NCBI GenBank assembly: GCA_050010115.1
Contig: JBEKLQ010000003.1
Span: forward strand, 36,042-100,041
From: JAKACA01 sp050010115
Lineage (GTDB): Bacteria; Actinomycetota; Acidimicrobiia; Acidimicrobiales; Bog-793
Reading direction: 5' to 3'
DNA: 64,000 nucleotides
Part shown: positions 33,072 to 41,210 of the stretch, one piece after another
How the letters are laid out: the number at the start of each line of letters is the position of its first letter
Position numbering within the stretch: position 1 is the stretch's first letter
The notes under the pieces: generated by a model
Told to the model about the DNA's origin: nothing
Databases searched by the model: none
The model's input: the letters and a program-made list of their open reading frames with translations, nothing else
Position numbers and translations under genes: made by a program

Positions 33072-33180
33072 GGTGCTGACTACGGCGAGGTGTGCTGGGA
33101 CGCCGTGGTGGCCCAGGACGGCAAGCCGGTCGCCACCTAGGACATCCTGACGTTGGTGGCCAAGCGGCCCGCCGGCTGAG

Positions 33181-34653
33181 CTACTGCCAGACGACGACCG
33201 GCAGTTCGACCTGGACGTTCCCCGACTCGGAGTAGGTGCCGGAGGCGGCGCAGGCACCAGCCGCCGGACACGCGATCGACCCCAGGTCCTCGAAGGGGTT
33301 TGCGTTCGCCTTCGGGGGAACGGGAGCAGACGTGTAGGACCACGTCGAGCCGCTGAGCACGCCGAGGTAGCCCAACTGGCCGTACCTCGTCTCATAGCGC
33401 CCGGCGGTGACGCAGCTGGTCGAAGTTGAGCACGACACAACGGTCACGAGCGCTCCCGAGCCCTGCGTACCAGGCAGGATCGTGGCGGACCACCGACCGG
33501 ACTGCTCGACGAGCCCCAGTGCCTCTGTCTTGCCGCTCGAGTCGGTGTACTGCCCGACGGCGAGGCACGAGCCCGCTCCCACACAGCTCATGGCGAACAT
33601 CACCGGCGACGGGCTGGCACTCGACGATCCCGGGCTCGGCATCTGGATCGTCGTCCATCGACCGTTTGCGCTCCCGTCGATGACCCCGAACCGGTCGCCT
33701 GTCGAGCTCTCATACCCACCGACCACCTCGCAACCGGTGGTAGCGCCGCAGGAAACGGCTTCCATCGTCACCAGAGGGTTGGAGGCAGCATTCGCCGGAA
33801 GCGGTGCGCTCCGAGCGGCCTCGACGCCGGCATAGTCGGCGACGAGTAAGCCCTCCCGAGCTCCGGCGGCCGACTCGTAGTAGCCGGCGGCGACGCACGA
33901 CGTCGGCTGGAAGCAGCCAACGCCCGTCAGCCAGGCCCCCTGGTTCGACGTCACCCCGCCGGGTGTGGGCGCCTCGGATGCCACAAAGCCGCCCTTCTCC
34001 TCCGTCACGATGAGGCCCTCGTGCAGGCCGGCCGTGGTCGTGTAGCTGCCGACGATCACACAGGCTCCCGTGGCTCCGCAGACGACCGAGGTGATCTGCG
34101 GCCACGAGGACCGGCTGGTGTTCGCCGGCATCGGCATGGTGAGCGCCGACCATGAGCCCTCGACCTCTTTGAGGATGTCGGCCTCCACGGAAGTGGCGCC
34201 GACGTAGAGGCTCGTCCCGACGCAGTCACCAATCCCGGGGCACGCCAGGCCGTAGGGACCGAGGTTCGCCGCCTGGCTGCCTCCCGTCGGGAGCGGCGAT
34301 TTCGCGGTAGTCCACACGCCAGCCGACTCGGTCTCGATGGCGTCCTCGTTGAGCCCGGTCGACGTGGTGTACTCGCCGAGGATGACGCAGTGGCCAGTCG
34401 CCGCGCAGGCGACCGGCCCGGCAAAACCTGCCCCGTTCGACTTCGCCCCCGCCGGCAACGGGAGCTTCAGAGCCTGCCACCCGGTCGTCGCTCGCGCGCC
34501 GAGCAGGCGCCCCTCCCCCGCCAGCCCCCCGTGATCCTGCCGGGCAGCGACCGCGAACGCCGGCAAGGCGCCCACGCAGAGCAACACGAGGGCCCAGCGA
34601 GAGATCTTGCCGATAACGAGCCTCGAACCTGCGACGACCATCCCCGTCAACAT
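33181..34653 (-). CDS. Secreted protein with eight CX5C repeats, probable beta-propeller
   Basis: This 490-residue protein begins with a signal/anchor segment (WALVLLCVGALPAFAVAA). The rest is eight repeats of about 55-60 residues, each with a CX5C pair followed by a small-residue strand and Gly-x-Tyr, for example CAATGHCVILGEY, CGATGACVIVGSY and CFQPTSCVAAGYY. The regular spacing suggests an eight-bladed propeller closed by disulfides. Function is unknown. ATG at 34653 was chosen (34641 is possible) since longer frames run into the divergent oxidoreductase gene. Confidence 0.8.
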   Translation of the reverse strand: MLTGMVVAGSRLVIGKISRWALVLLCVGALPAFAVAARQDHGGLAGEGRLLGARATTGWQALKLPLPAGAKSNGAGFAGPVACAATGHCVILGEYTTSTGLNEDAIETESAGVWTTAKSPLPTGGSQAANLGPYGLACPGIGDCVGTSLYVGATSVEADILKEVEGSWSALTMPMPANTSRSSWPQITSVVCGATGACVIVGSYTTTAGLHEGLIVTEEKGGFVASEAPTPGGVTSNQGAWLTGVGCFQPTSCVAAGYYESAAGAREGLLVADYAGVEAARSAPLPANAASNPLVTMEAVSCGATTGCEVVGGYESSTGDRFGVIDGSANGRWTTIQMPSPGSSSASPSPVMFAMSCVGAGSCLAVGQYTDSSGKTEALGLVEQSGRWSATILPGTQGSGALVTVVSCSTSTSCVTAGRYETRYGQLGYLGVLSGSTWSYTSAPVPPKANANPFEDLGSIACPAAGACAASGTYSESGNVQVELPVVVWQ

Positions 34654-34741
34654 ACGCCGCCCGGGGCCCGGAGACGGGACAGGGAAGTCGGGCTGGCCAC
34701 CACGACCAGGACGAGGAACAACATGAGTACGCTCCCGGAAC

Positions 34742-35731
34742 GTGACCGACAGCCCGCTACGGATCGGCGTCCTCGGAGCAGCCCGCATCGCGCCGGCCGC
34801 CCTGGTGCGACCTGCTCGCTCGGTCCCGAGTGCGGAAGTGGTCAGCGTCGCAGCTCGCGACCCTGAGAGAGCCAAGGCATTCGCCTCCAAGCACGGCGTC
34901 CCGAGAACCCATGACAGCTACGACGCGCTCGTCGACGACCCGGACATCGATGCGATCTACAACCCGCTCCCCAACGGCCTGCACGCTCGGTGGACGGTAC
35001 GGGCCCTCGAATCGGGCAAGCACGTCTTGTGCGAGAAACCCTTCACCAACAACGCCGACGAAGCCGCCCACGTGGCCGCCACGGCGGATCGGACCGGCCG
35101 TGTCGTGATGGAAGCGTTCCATTACCGCTACCACCCGTTGGCGGAGCGGATGCTCGAGATCGTGAGCGGGGGCGAGCTCGGCACGATCGAGCGAGTGGAG
35201 GCGTGGACCTGCTTTCCCCTGCCCCTGTTCTCGGACATCCGGTACCAGTACGATCTCGGTGGCGGCGCGCAGATGGACGCCGGCTGCTACGCCGTCCACA
35301 TGGCCCGGCTGCTCGGGCGTGAGGAGCCCGAGGTCATCAGTGCCCAGGCCAAGCTCCACTCAGCGGACATCGACCGGGCGATGCGGGCAGAGCTGCGCTA
35401 CCCGAGCGGCCACACCGGAACGGTCACCTGCTCGATGTGGTCAAGATCCTTGCTCCACATGAGCGTTCGGGTCAGCGGCTCCGATGGCACGCTCAACGTG
35501 TTGAACCCGACTGCGCCGCAGCTGTACCACCGCCTCTCGGTAAAGAGCGCCGGAGGTTCCCGCGTCGAGCACCTCTCGCGCCGCCCGACCTACACCTACC
35601 AGCTCGAAGCGTTCTGCGCCGCTGTACTCAAGGGCGAGCCAACGCTCACGCCACCGTCGGACTCGATCGCGAACATGCGGGTGATCGACGCCATCTACAC
35701 GGCCGCCGGCATGCGGTTGCGGGGCAGCTGA
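34742..35731 (+). CDS. Gfo/Idh/MocA family oxidoreductase
   Basis: This 329-residue NAD(P)-dependent dehydrogenase has an N-terminal Rossmann fold (IGVLGAARIAPAALV), DIDAIYNPLPNGLHARW, the catalytic Lys motif LCEKPFTNN near residue 98 and the MEAFHYRYHPL segment. The C-terminal domain has YDLGGGAQMDAGCYAVHMARLL. It resembles trans-1,2-dihydrobenzene-1,2-diol dehydrogenase or glucose-fructose oxidoreductase-like members; the sugar or diol substrate is not clear. GTG start, divergent from the CX5C protein. Confidence 0.9.
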   Translation: MTDSPLRIGVLGAARIAPAALVRPARSVPSAEVVSVAARDPERAKAFASKHGVPRTHDSYDALVDDPDIDAIYNPLPNGLHARWTVRALESGKHVLCEKPFTNNADEAAHVAATADRTGRVVMEAFHYRYHPLAERMLEIVSGGELGTIERVEAWTCFPLPLFSDIRYQYDLGGGAQMDAGCYAVHMARLLGREEPEVISAQAKLHSADIDRAMRAELRYPSGHTGTVTCSMWSRSLLHMSVRVSGSDGTLNVLNPTAPQLYHRLSVKSAGGSRVEHLSRRPTYTYQLEAFCAAVLKGEPTLTPPSDSIANMRVIDAIYTAAGMRLRGS

Positions 35732-35747
35732 GCCGCTTGGGTCACCG

Positions 35748-36374
35748 TCAGGCCCAGACCCGGGTCAGGTCACTCGAGGTGGTCAGGTAGGCGAGGTAGC
35801 CGATGGTGTGCTCGAGCATCGCTTCGCCGTACTCCGGCGGCGTGCCCGCCACGGCATCGCGTGGCACGCATACGACGTAGCCGCGGTTCACGGCGTCCAT
35901 CACCAAGTTCGGGATCGCCACGTTGAGCGAGACGCCGACGGCCACGACGGTGGTCACGCCGAGGTTCCGTAAGACCGGATCGAGCCCGGTGTCATGCATG
36001 GGAGACATCCCATGCATGCGGGTGAGCACGATGTCCTCGTCCGCCACGCCGATCGCCGGCACGACGGCCGCTGCGTCCGATGCAGCAGCGGTCGGCTGGC
36101 TGGCTTCGGCCAGCCTGCGCGTCAGGCCGGCCGACAGGCGTGTATTGACATTCGAGCCCCGGCCGTCGGCCCGGACGATCGCCGTGGCATGGACCACCTG
36201 CACCCCGGCTGACCGGGCGGCGGCGGCGAGGGCTCCGACGTTCTTCACCGCATCGGCTGCCGCCTCTGCAAGGGCGGGGAGTCGGGAGAGATCGCCGATC
36301 ACGTCACGCTGGCACTCCGAGATCACGAGAGCGGTCGTGGCGGGCTGAACGAGCCGGTTCCAGTCGACAGGCAC
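35748..36374 (-). CDS. Isochorismatase-fold protein with substituted catalytic triad
   Basis: This 208-residue protein has the isochorismatase/cysteine hydrolase fold: TTALVISECQRDVIG at the N-terminus, AARSAGVQVVHATAI, ILTRM-type middle strand (IVLTRMHGMSPM) and VVAVGVSLNVAIPNLVMDAVNRGY near the C-terminus. In hydrolases of this fold the triad is Asp, Lys, Cys; by alignment the positions here are Glu (SECQ), Arg (LTRM) and Ala (NVAI). It may be a non-Cys subgroup or a non-catalytic homologue. GTG start; longer readings run toward the divergent APH gene. Confidence 0.8.
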   Translation of the reverse strand: MPVDWNRLVQPATTALVISECQRDVIGDLSRLPALAEAAADAVKNVGALAAAARSAGVQVVHATAIVRADGRGSNVNTRLSAGLTRRLAEASQPTAAASDAAAVVPAIGVADEDIVLTRMHGMSPMHDTGLDPVLRNLGVTTVVAVGVSLNVAIPNLVMDAVNRGYVVCVPRDAVAGTPPEYGEAMLEHTIGYLAYLTTSSDLTRVWA

Positions 36375-36473
36375 GCCGCAGGCTACCGGTCGGCGGCCCG
36401 CTGCTCGGGTACGCCCGCCCGGCGTAGGCTCCCGTGCGGAGCGAGGGGACAGGCAACAGCAATGATGTAGCCC

Positions 36474-37661
36474 ATGCCACCGGCAGGTCTCCACGGGCGC
36501 TCCGTCACGCTCGTCGTCGTCTCGCGATCCGGTCGGGTACTCGGGGCGCTTGCGCCGTTCGATGTCGAGACCCCATGGTGGCAGGAGGTCGAGCCCATCC
36601 GGCGAGCGGTCCCTGGGGTTGCAGTCCTGCGAATGCTCGACGCTGAGCCGGCGCCTGGCCACGTGATGGGCGGTCGGGTCACCTATCTGGTCGAAGCGCT
36701 CGACGGGGCTTCGACTGCCCTCGGCCAGCCCGGAGTGCTGCGTGACTGGGGTGGCAGGCTCACTGACGACCCCCTCCGTATGCCCTGGGCGCACCCGGGC
36801 GGGCCGGAGGCCGATCTCGAGTGGGCGGCGGCGCAGGTCCCGATCAACGGTCCGGCGGTACAGCGGCGGACCTGGAACCTGTCGTCGATCTGGTCACTGC
36901 CGACGGAAGACGGCCTGATCTGGCTGAAGTGCGTGCCGCCGTTCTTCGGCCACGAGGCGGCCGTGCTGAGCTTGCTCGGCACGGAGCGAGTCCCGCGGTT
37001 GCTCGCGGCGGACTCTCACAGGATGTTGCTGGCTGACCTTCCCGGCCACGACGGTTACTTCGCCCCGTTCGAAGCCCACAGAGACTTGATCGACGTCCTC
37101 GTCGACCTCCAGCTCTCGACGATCGACCGGATCGGGGAGCTCCGTGCCGCCGGCGTGCCCGACGGGCGCTGGCACGGCCTGCTCGAGGCCGCTGATGCAG
37201 TGGTCCGCCGGTGGGCACCCGAGGACGAGGCCCTCCGGCAGCTCATCGACACAGCCGACCGACGCATCGACGCCATCGCCGAGTGTGGTCTCCCGGACGT
37301 GCTGGTCCACGGTGATGCGCATTCCGGCAACGCCCGCGTCGGCGAGGGAGCCGGCACCGGGATCTGGTTCGACTGGGGCGACTGCCGGATCGGTCACCCG
37401 ATCACCGATGTCGCGGTCCTCGCTCGACCGGGGACCGAGCAAGCCGAGGCACTGAGGACTCATTGGCTGGACCGTTGGGCACGCTCGCTGCCAGGGACCG
37501 ATCCGCATCGGGCCTGGCAGCTCGTGCGCCCGCTGGCGGCGCTGGGTGAGGCGGTGACGTATCAGGGTTTCCTCGACGGGATCGAAGCCAGCGAGCGGCC
37601 GTACCACGTCAACGATGTCCTTCCATGCCTCGCCAAGGCCGCCGCGCTCGCACGCGCCTGA
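36474..37661 (+). CDS. Aminoglycoside phosphotransferase/APH-fold kinase
   Basis: This 395-residue protein has an APH-type kinase domain from about residue 120, with the catalytic loop VHGDAHSGNARV near residue 280 and the metal-binding WFDWGDCRIGHP near residue 300. The N-terminal 115 residues resemble a NUDIX-like fold fragment (VTLVVVSRSGRVLGALAPFD and VTYLVEAL) without a full NUDIX box. Such actinobacterial kinases mostly act on small metabolites; antibiotic resistance should not be assumed. It converges on the marR gene. Confidence 0.85.
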   Translation: MPPAGLHGRSVTLVVVSRSGRVLGALAPFDVETPWWQEVEPIRRAVPGVAVLRMLDAEPAPGHVMGGRVTYLVEALDGASTALGQPGVLRDWGGRLTDDPLRMPWAHPGGPEADLEWAAAQVPINGPAVQRRTWNLSSIWSLPTEDGLIWLKCVPPFFGHEAAVLSLLGTERVPRLLAADSHRMLLADLPGHDGYFAPFEAHRDLIDVLVDLQLSTIDRIGELRAAGVPDGRWHGLLEAADAVVRRWAPEDEALRQLIDTADRRIDAIAECGLPDVLVHGDAHSGNARVGEGAGTGIWFDWGDCRIGHPITDVAVLARPGTEQAEALRTHWLDRWARSLPGTDPHRAWQLVRPLAALGEAVTYQGFLDGIEASERPYHVNDVLPCLAKAAALARA

Positions 37662-37676
37662 CCCGGATGACGACAC

Positions 37677-38189
37677 TCAATCCGGCACGTCACGACCCAC
37701 TAACAGCTTCCGCAGCAGATCCGCCAACACCGTGCGCTCCGTGGCGGACAAGCCAGCGAGCAGCTCGCTCTCGCGGCGCACCAGGTCCGAGAGGCACGCA
37801 TCCAGGCGTCGCTTCCCGGCTGCCGTGAGACGCACGACCACCCCCCGCCGGTCGGCACGATCCGGGCGCCGCTGCACGAGCCCGGCGGTCTCGAGGCGGT
37901 CCAGTCGGTTGGTCATCGCTCCCGAGCTCACAAGCGTGCGCCGGAGCAGCGTGCCCGGAGCGAGCTCGTAGGGCGCGCCGGCCCGGCGGAGCGCTGCGAG
38001 CACGTCGAACGACCACTGCTCGAGCTGATGCCCGGCAAACGCGTCGCGCCGCTCGCGATCCAGGTGACGCGACAGGCGGGTTACGCGGCTGAGCACCTCG
38101 AGCGGCGACGTGTCGACATCGGGGCGCTCACGGCGCCAGTCGGCGACGAGCCGATCGACCTCGTCCTCGAGGGCGGGTTGTGTCGTCAC
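37677..38189 (-). CDS. MarR family transcriptional regulator
   Basis: This 170-residue winged-helix regulator has the MarR pattern: QLEQWSFDVLAALRRAG, LAPGTLLRRTLVSSGAMTNRL near residue 85, the wing LVQRRPDRADRRGVVVRLTAAG and a C-terminal dimerisation helix. The GTG at 38189 was chosen because longer frames run into the divergent methyltransferase gene. It faces that gene across 72 bp with two palindromic sites, so it probably represses both itself and the fusion enzyme in response to an unknown ligand. Confidence 0.92.
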   Translation of the reverse strand: MTTQPALEDEVDRLVADWRRERPDVDTSPLEVLSRVTRLSRHLDRERRDAFAGHQLEQWSFDVLAALRRAGAPYELAPGTLLRRTLVSSGAMTNRLDRLETAGLVQRRPDRADRRGVVVRLTAAGKRRLDACLSDLVRRESELLAGLSATERTVLADLLRKLLVGRDVPD

Positions 38190-38196
38190 GAAACGA

Positions 38197-38213
38197 ATCT
38201 TGACATAAAGAGA
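38197..38213. promoter_or_regulatory. Imperfect MarR-type operator overlapping TTGACA
   Basis: ATCTTGACATAAAGAGA is a degenerate palindrome (TCTT/AAGA arms) resembling the MarR pattern ATCTTGAnATCAAGAT. It contains TTGACA at 38200-38205, a good plus-strand -35 hexamer for the methyltransferase fusion, and lies 8 bp before the marR start. Confidence 0.5.
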
Positions 38214-38230
38214 ACTGAGCGGCACACTTA

Positions 38231-38244
38231 TCTCGATATCGAGA
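38231..38244. promoter_or_regulatory. Perfect 14-bp palindrome, MarR-type operator
   Basis: TCTCGATATCGAGA is a perfect palindrome centred 24 bp before the fusion-gene ATG, in the divergent marR promoter region. Shape and spacing fit a MarR-dimer site. Confidence 0.7.
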
Positions 38245-38261
38245 GACTTTGGGAGGCGACG

Positions 38262-39476
38262 ATGACGCCGGGGACGACGACCAGCGCGGGTACCACGGGA
38301 GGGAAGGCCGCGGCGACCGCGCCTGGCACGAGATGGGACCCGCAGCAGTACGAGCAATTCTCCAGCGAGCGGTCCCGGCCGTTCGCCGAGCTCGTTGCCC
38401 GCATCGACCTCCCGGGTGCACGTGAGATCGCTGACTTCGGTTGCGGCACCGGCGCTCTCACCGCCCAGCTGGCACAGCGTTGGCCAGCCGCCCACGTCGT
38501 CGGCGTGGACAACTCACCCGACATGCTGGCCGAAGCACGGGCGAGAGAGATCGAGGGGCGGCTGGAGTTCTGCCTCGCAGACGTCCGGGAATGGGAGCCG
38601 GCCGCGCCACTCGACGTGCTCGTCTCCAACGCGACGTTGCAGTGGGTGCCCGGCCATCTCGACTTGGTGGAACGCTTTGCCTCGTTCCTGCAGCCGGGCG
38701 GCGTGCTCGCGCTCCAGGTCCCCGGCAACTTCGCTGAGCCGACGCACCGGCTCCTTGCCGAGCTCACGGTCTCGGATCGCTGGCGCACGGCCCTCGGCAC
38801 GGGCGCCCTCGCGTCACCGTCGTCCCACGACCCGGACGTCTACTTGCAGGCGCTCTTGGGCGCGGGCCTCGTCGCGAGTGCTTGGGAGACCACGTACTTC
38901 CAGCTGCTGAGCGGCGAGGACGCCGTGCTCGAATGGATGAAGGGCACGGCGCTCCGACCGGTGCTCACCGTGCTCGGCCCCGAGGATCGCGAGGAGTTCG
39001 TCCGCGAGTACGGAGCACGGCTGGGAGAGGCGTACCCGCAGACCGAGCACGGGACGGTGTTGCCCTACCGCCGGGTCTTCGCTGTCGGGCGGCGACCCGG
39101 TGCTGCGCAGGCGACTGCGGTCGCCAGGCTCGACCACGCCCAGCTGGCGATGCCGGCGGGCGAGGAAGACGCCACGCGGCGCTTCTACTGCGGGGTGCTG
39201 GGCCTCGTGGAAGTCCCGAAGCCTCCCGTGCTGGCGGCGCGCGGCGGCTGCTGGTTCAAGGGACACGGGGCCGAGGTGCACTTGGGCATGGACGGCGACT
39301 TCCGGCCCGCCGAGGCGGCGCATATCGCTCTTGCCGTCACGGATCTCGACGCCATGGCCGCCAAGATCGCTGCCGCCGGCCACCGGGTGACGTGGGACGA
39401 GGAGCTGGCGCCGAGGCGGCGTTTCTACACCGACGACCCGTTCGGTAGCCGGATCGAATTGCTCGCAGCCTGCTAG
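38262..39476 (+). CDS. Trans-aconitate-type methyltransferase fused to a VOC/glyoxalase-like domain
   Basis: Residues 1-265 of this 404-residue protein are a class I SAM methyltransferase closest to Tam (trans-aconitate 2-methyltransferase): WDPQQYEQFSSERSRPFAELV, IADFGCGTGALTAQL, VGVDNSPDMLAEAR, LDVLVSNATLQWVPGH and YRRVFAVGRRPG. From about residue 280 a VOC domain follows (LDHAQLAMPAGEEDATRRFY, HIALAVTDLDAMAAKI, DPFGSRIELLAA). The fusion suggests methylation and binding or isomerisation of one small carboxylate, but this is inference. GGGAGG precedes the ATG. Confidence 0.9.
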   Translation: MTPGTTTSAGTTGGKAAATAPGTRWDPQQYEQFSSERSRPFAELVARIDLPGAREIADFGCGTGALTAQLAQRWPAAHVVGVDNSPDMLAEARAREIEGRLEFCLADVREWEPAAPLDVLVSNATLQWVPGHLDLVERFASFLQPGGVLALQVPGNFAEPTHRLLAELTVSDRWRTALGTGALASPSSHDPDVYLQALLGAGLVASAWETTYFQLLSGEDAVLEWMKGTALRPVLTVLGPEDREEFVREYGARLGEAYPQTEHGTVLPYRRVFAVGRRPGAAQATAVARLDHAQLAMPAGEEDATRRFYCGVLGLVEVPKPPVLAARGGCWFKGHGAEVHLGMDGDFRPAEAAHIALAVTDLDAMAAKIAAAGHRVTWDEELAPRRRFYTDDPFGSRIELLAAC

Positions 39477-39565
39477 AAAAACGCGAGGTGACGCGCCAAC
39501 GGCTCGTGAAGAGCAAGACTGTCACCGAGCACCGTCCAGTCGGCGCTCCCGCGAAGGAGACAGCC

Positions 39566-39985
39566 ATGCCCGAAGAGCACCGGATCACCGAGGAGGTCGG
39601 CGAACTGCTGAAGTCCTTGCAGACGATGGCCGCGCTGATCTCAGAAGCTGCCACCGAGACCGCTCAGGCCGCTGCCGTGGCGGGCGCCCAAGTGACTCCG
39701 GACTTCCTCGCCAGCCCCCTGGCGGAGCTGGCGAACGCCGTGGCCAACTTCTCCGAGTCGCTCACCGGACCGCTCCGCAAGCTCCTGGCAGAGCAGCAAC
39801 GCCTTGCCGACTTGATGGCCAACTGGTCCGAGCAGCACCGCAGGATGTCGGAGCAGATAGCCACCTGGGCCGACGAGCACCGGCGACTCACCGAGCAGAT
39901 GCAGCGGCTGATCCTCCCCGCCCTCGAGCAAACCGACGGCGTCTCCAAGACCGCCCGGATCTTCAGCGACGAGCTACGCCACTGA
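39566..39985 (+). CDS. Small helical coiled-coil protein of unknown function
   Basis: This 139-residue protein is nearly all predicted helix, with amphipathic heptads such as LLAEQQRLADLMANWSEQHR and WADEHRRLTEQMQRLILPAL that repeat a Trp-x-x-x-His/Arg pattern. It is Ala/Gln/Glu-rich and has no signal or membrane segment. The look is that of phasin or polyhydroxyalkanoate-granule/coiled-coil adaptor proteins, but no specific motif supports it. ATG at 39566 has AAGGAGA upstream; an upstream start at 39488 would add 26 residues. Confidence 0.7.
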   Translation: MPEEHRITEEVGELLKSLQTMAALISEAATETAQAAAVAGAQVTPDFLASPLAELANAVANFSESLTGPLRKLLAEQQRLADLMANWSEQHRRMSEQIATWADEHRRLTEQMQRLILPALEQTDGVSKTARIFSDELRH

Positions 39986-40008
39986 CGCTGGGGACCCTTG
40001 CAAGCGCC

Positions 40009-40206
40009 ATGCTGACAGTGCACACTTCACGTGTGCCACGTCGCAAGAGCCTCCGTGGCCAGCTGTACCGAGCGGCCCGCGACCTCGGGAACGCCCAGGC
40101 GGCCGCAAAGGGTCCCGGCGCGTACGGCAAACGGGTGGCGCGTAGAGGGGCCTATCGCAAGGGGAACTCGGGGATCCGGAAGTTGCTGAAGGGCTTCGGC
40201 TTGTAG
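40009..40206 (+). CDS. Small highly basic protein, unknown
   Basis: This ORF encodes 65 residues, about a third Lys or Arg, with RGQLYRAARDLGNAQAAAKG, AYGKRVARRGAYRKG and GIRKLLKGFGL. The charge suggests binding to nucleic acid or ribosome. GTG codons at 40018 or 40033 may be the true start; the C-terminal 57 residues look conserved in style. It lies between the coiled-coil gene and an alpha/beta hydrolase on the same strand. No family is recognised with certainty. Confidence 0.6.
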   Translation: MLTVHTSRVPRRKSLRGQLYRAARDLGNAQAAAKGPGAYGKRVARRGAYRKGNSGIRKLLKGFGL

Positions 40207-40237
40207 CACGGCGAGCTGCGGAGCGCGACAATGACCC

Positions 40238-41089
40238 ATGACACCCGTCGCGGTGGAACTTGATTCTTCGTTCGTTCACAACGGGCACCGGTTGGTGTAC
40301 GACTCCTTCGGCACCCATGGCCAGCTCGTCGTGTACATGCACGGCCTGCTGCTGGACTCCGAGCTCAATCGGGGTATCGCCCAGGCTCTCGCCGAGCAGG
40401 GCAACCGTGTCGTCCTGCTGGATCTCCTGGGACACGGTCGCAGCGACAAGCCGACGCACGCCACCGAGTACCGTATCGACAGCTACGCCGACCAGGTCAT
40501 CGCCCTCCTCGACCATCTCGGTGAGCCACAGGCCGTGCTCGGCGGCATCTCGCTCGGCGCGAACGTAAGCCTGTTCGCGGCGACGCGCTATCCCGAGCGC
40601 GTGAGAGGCCTCCTGCTCGAGATGCCTGTTCTCGAACGGGCCGTCCCGGCGGCAGCGATGGTCTTCGTGCCGATGATCCTCGCCGCCTACTACGGTCGAC
40701 CGGTGCTGCGCGTCACCTCCTGGATCGTCTCGCGGGTCCCGCGCACGCGCTTCGGCCCACTGAACTCGGTGCTGAACACCGCTTCACTCAAGCCCCGGAC
40801 GATGGCGGCGGTGTTGCACGGCGTTCTCGTCGGCCCCGTGGCGCCCACGCGAGAGCAACGGCGGGCGATCACGTCTCAGGCGTTGGTGCTCGGCCACCGC
40901 AACGACTTCATCCATCCATTCAACGATGCGCTTGGTCTGGTCGCACAACTGCAGCACGGTGAGCTCATCCAGGCCCATTCGTTGCTCGAGCTCCGGCTGC
41001 GGCCGGAGCGGCTGACCGGGGAGATCGTCGGGTTTCTTGCCGGCCTGGAGGCTCCGAGCCAACCCAAGAGCGGGAAGCGCACGGCCTGA
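40238..41089 (+). CDS. Alpha/beta hydrolase
   Basis: This 283-residue cytosolic protein has the alpha/beta hydrolase core: the oxyanion-hole strand VVYMHGLLLDSELNR, DLLGHGRSDKP, the nucleophile elbow GGISLGANVSL with Ser near residue 107, and a late His in DFIHPFNDA. An inserted lid-like section covers residues about 130-200. Substrate is unknown. It is followed by a 121-bp gap and the convergent TauE gene. Confidence 0.88.
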   Translation: MTPVAVELDSSFVHNGHRLVYDSFGTHGQLVVYMHGLLLDSELNRGIAQALAEQGNRVVLLDLLGHGRSDKPTHATEYRIDSYADQVIALLDHLGEPQAVLGGISLGANVSLFAATRYPERVRGLLLEMPVLERAVPAAAMVFVPMILAAYYGRPVLRVTSWIVSRVPRTRFGPLNSVLNTASLKPRTMAAVLHGVLVGPVAPTREQRRAITSQALVLGHRNDFIHPFNDALGLVAQLQHGELIQAHSLLELRLRPERLTGEIVGFLAGLEAPSQPKSGKRTA

Positions 41090-41210
41090 GCGGCTGGTGA
41101 GGTGAGCCGGGGCAGCGCTCGCACTTCCGACGACGAGCGGGACCTCGAGTTGAGCAGGATATGACGGTGGACTGTCAACACCAAGCGGGGTGCGTTAGTT
41201 GATTCAGTAG

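Noticed and set aside
32871..33140. Plus-strand 89-codon frame between the hydratase and CX5C genes
   Set aside because: No family motif and it overlaps the hydratase start; probably chance.
36474..37661. APH-fold kinase as an aminoglycoside resistance gene
   Set aside because: Only the general kinase motifs are present and no resistance-enzyme signature is visible.
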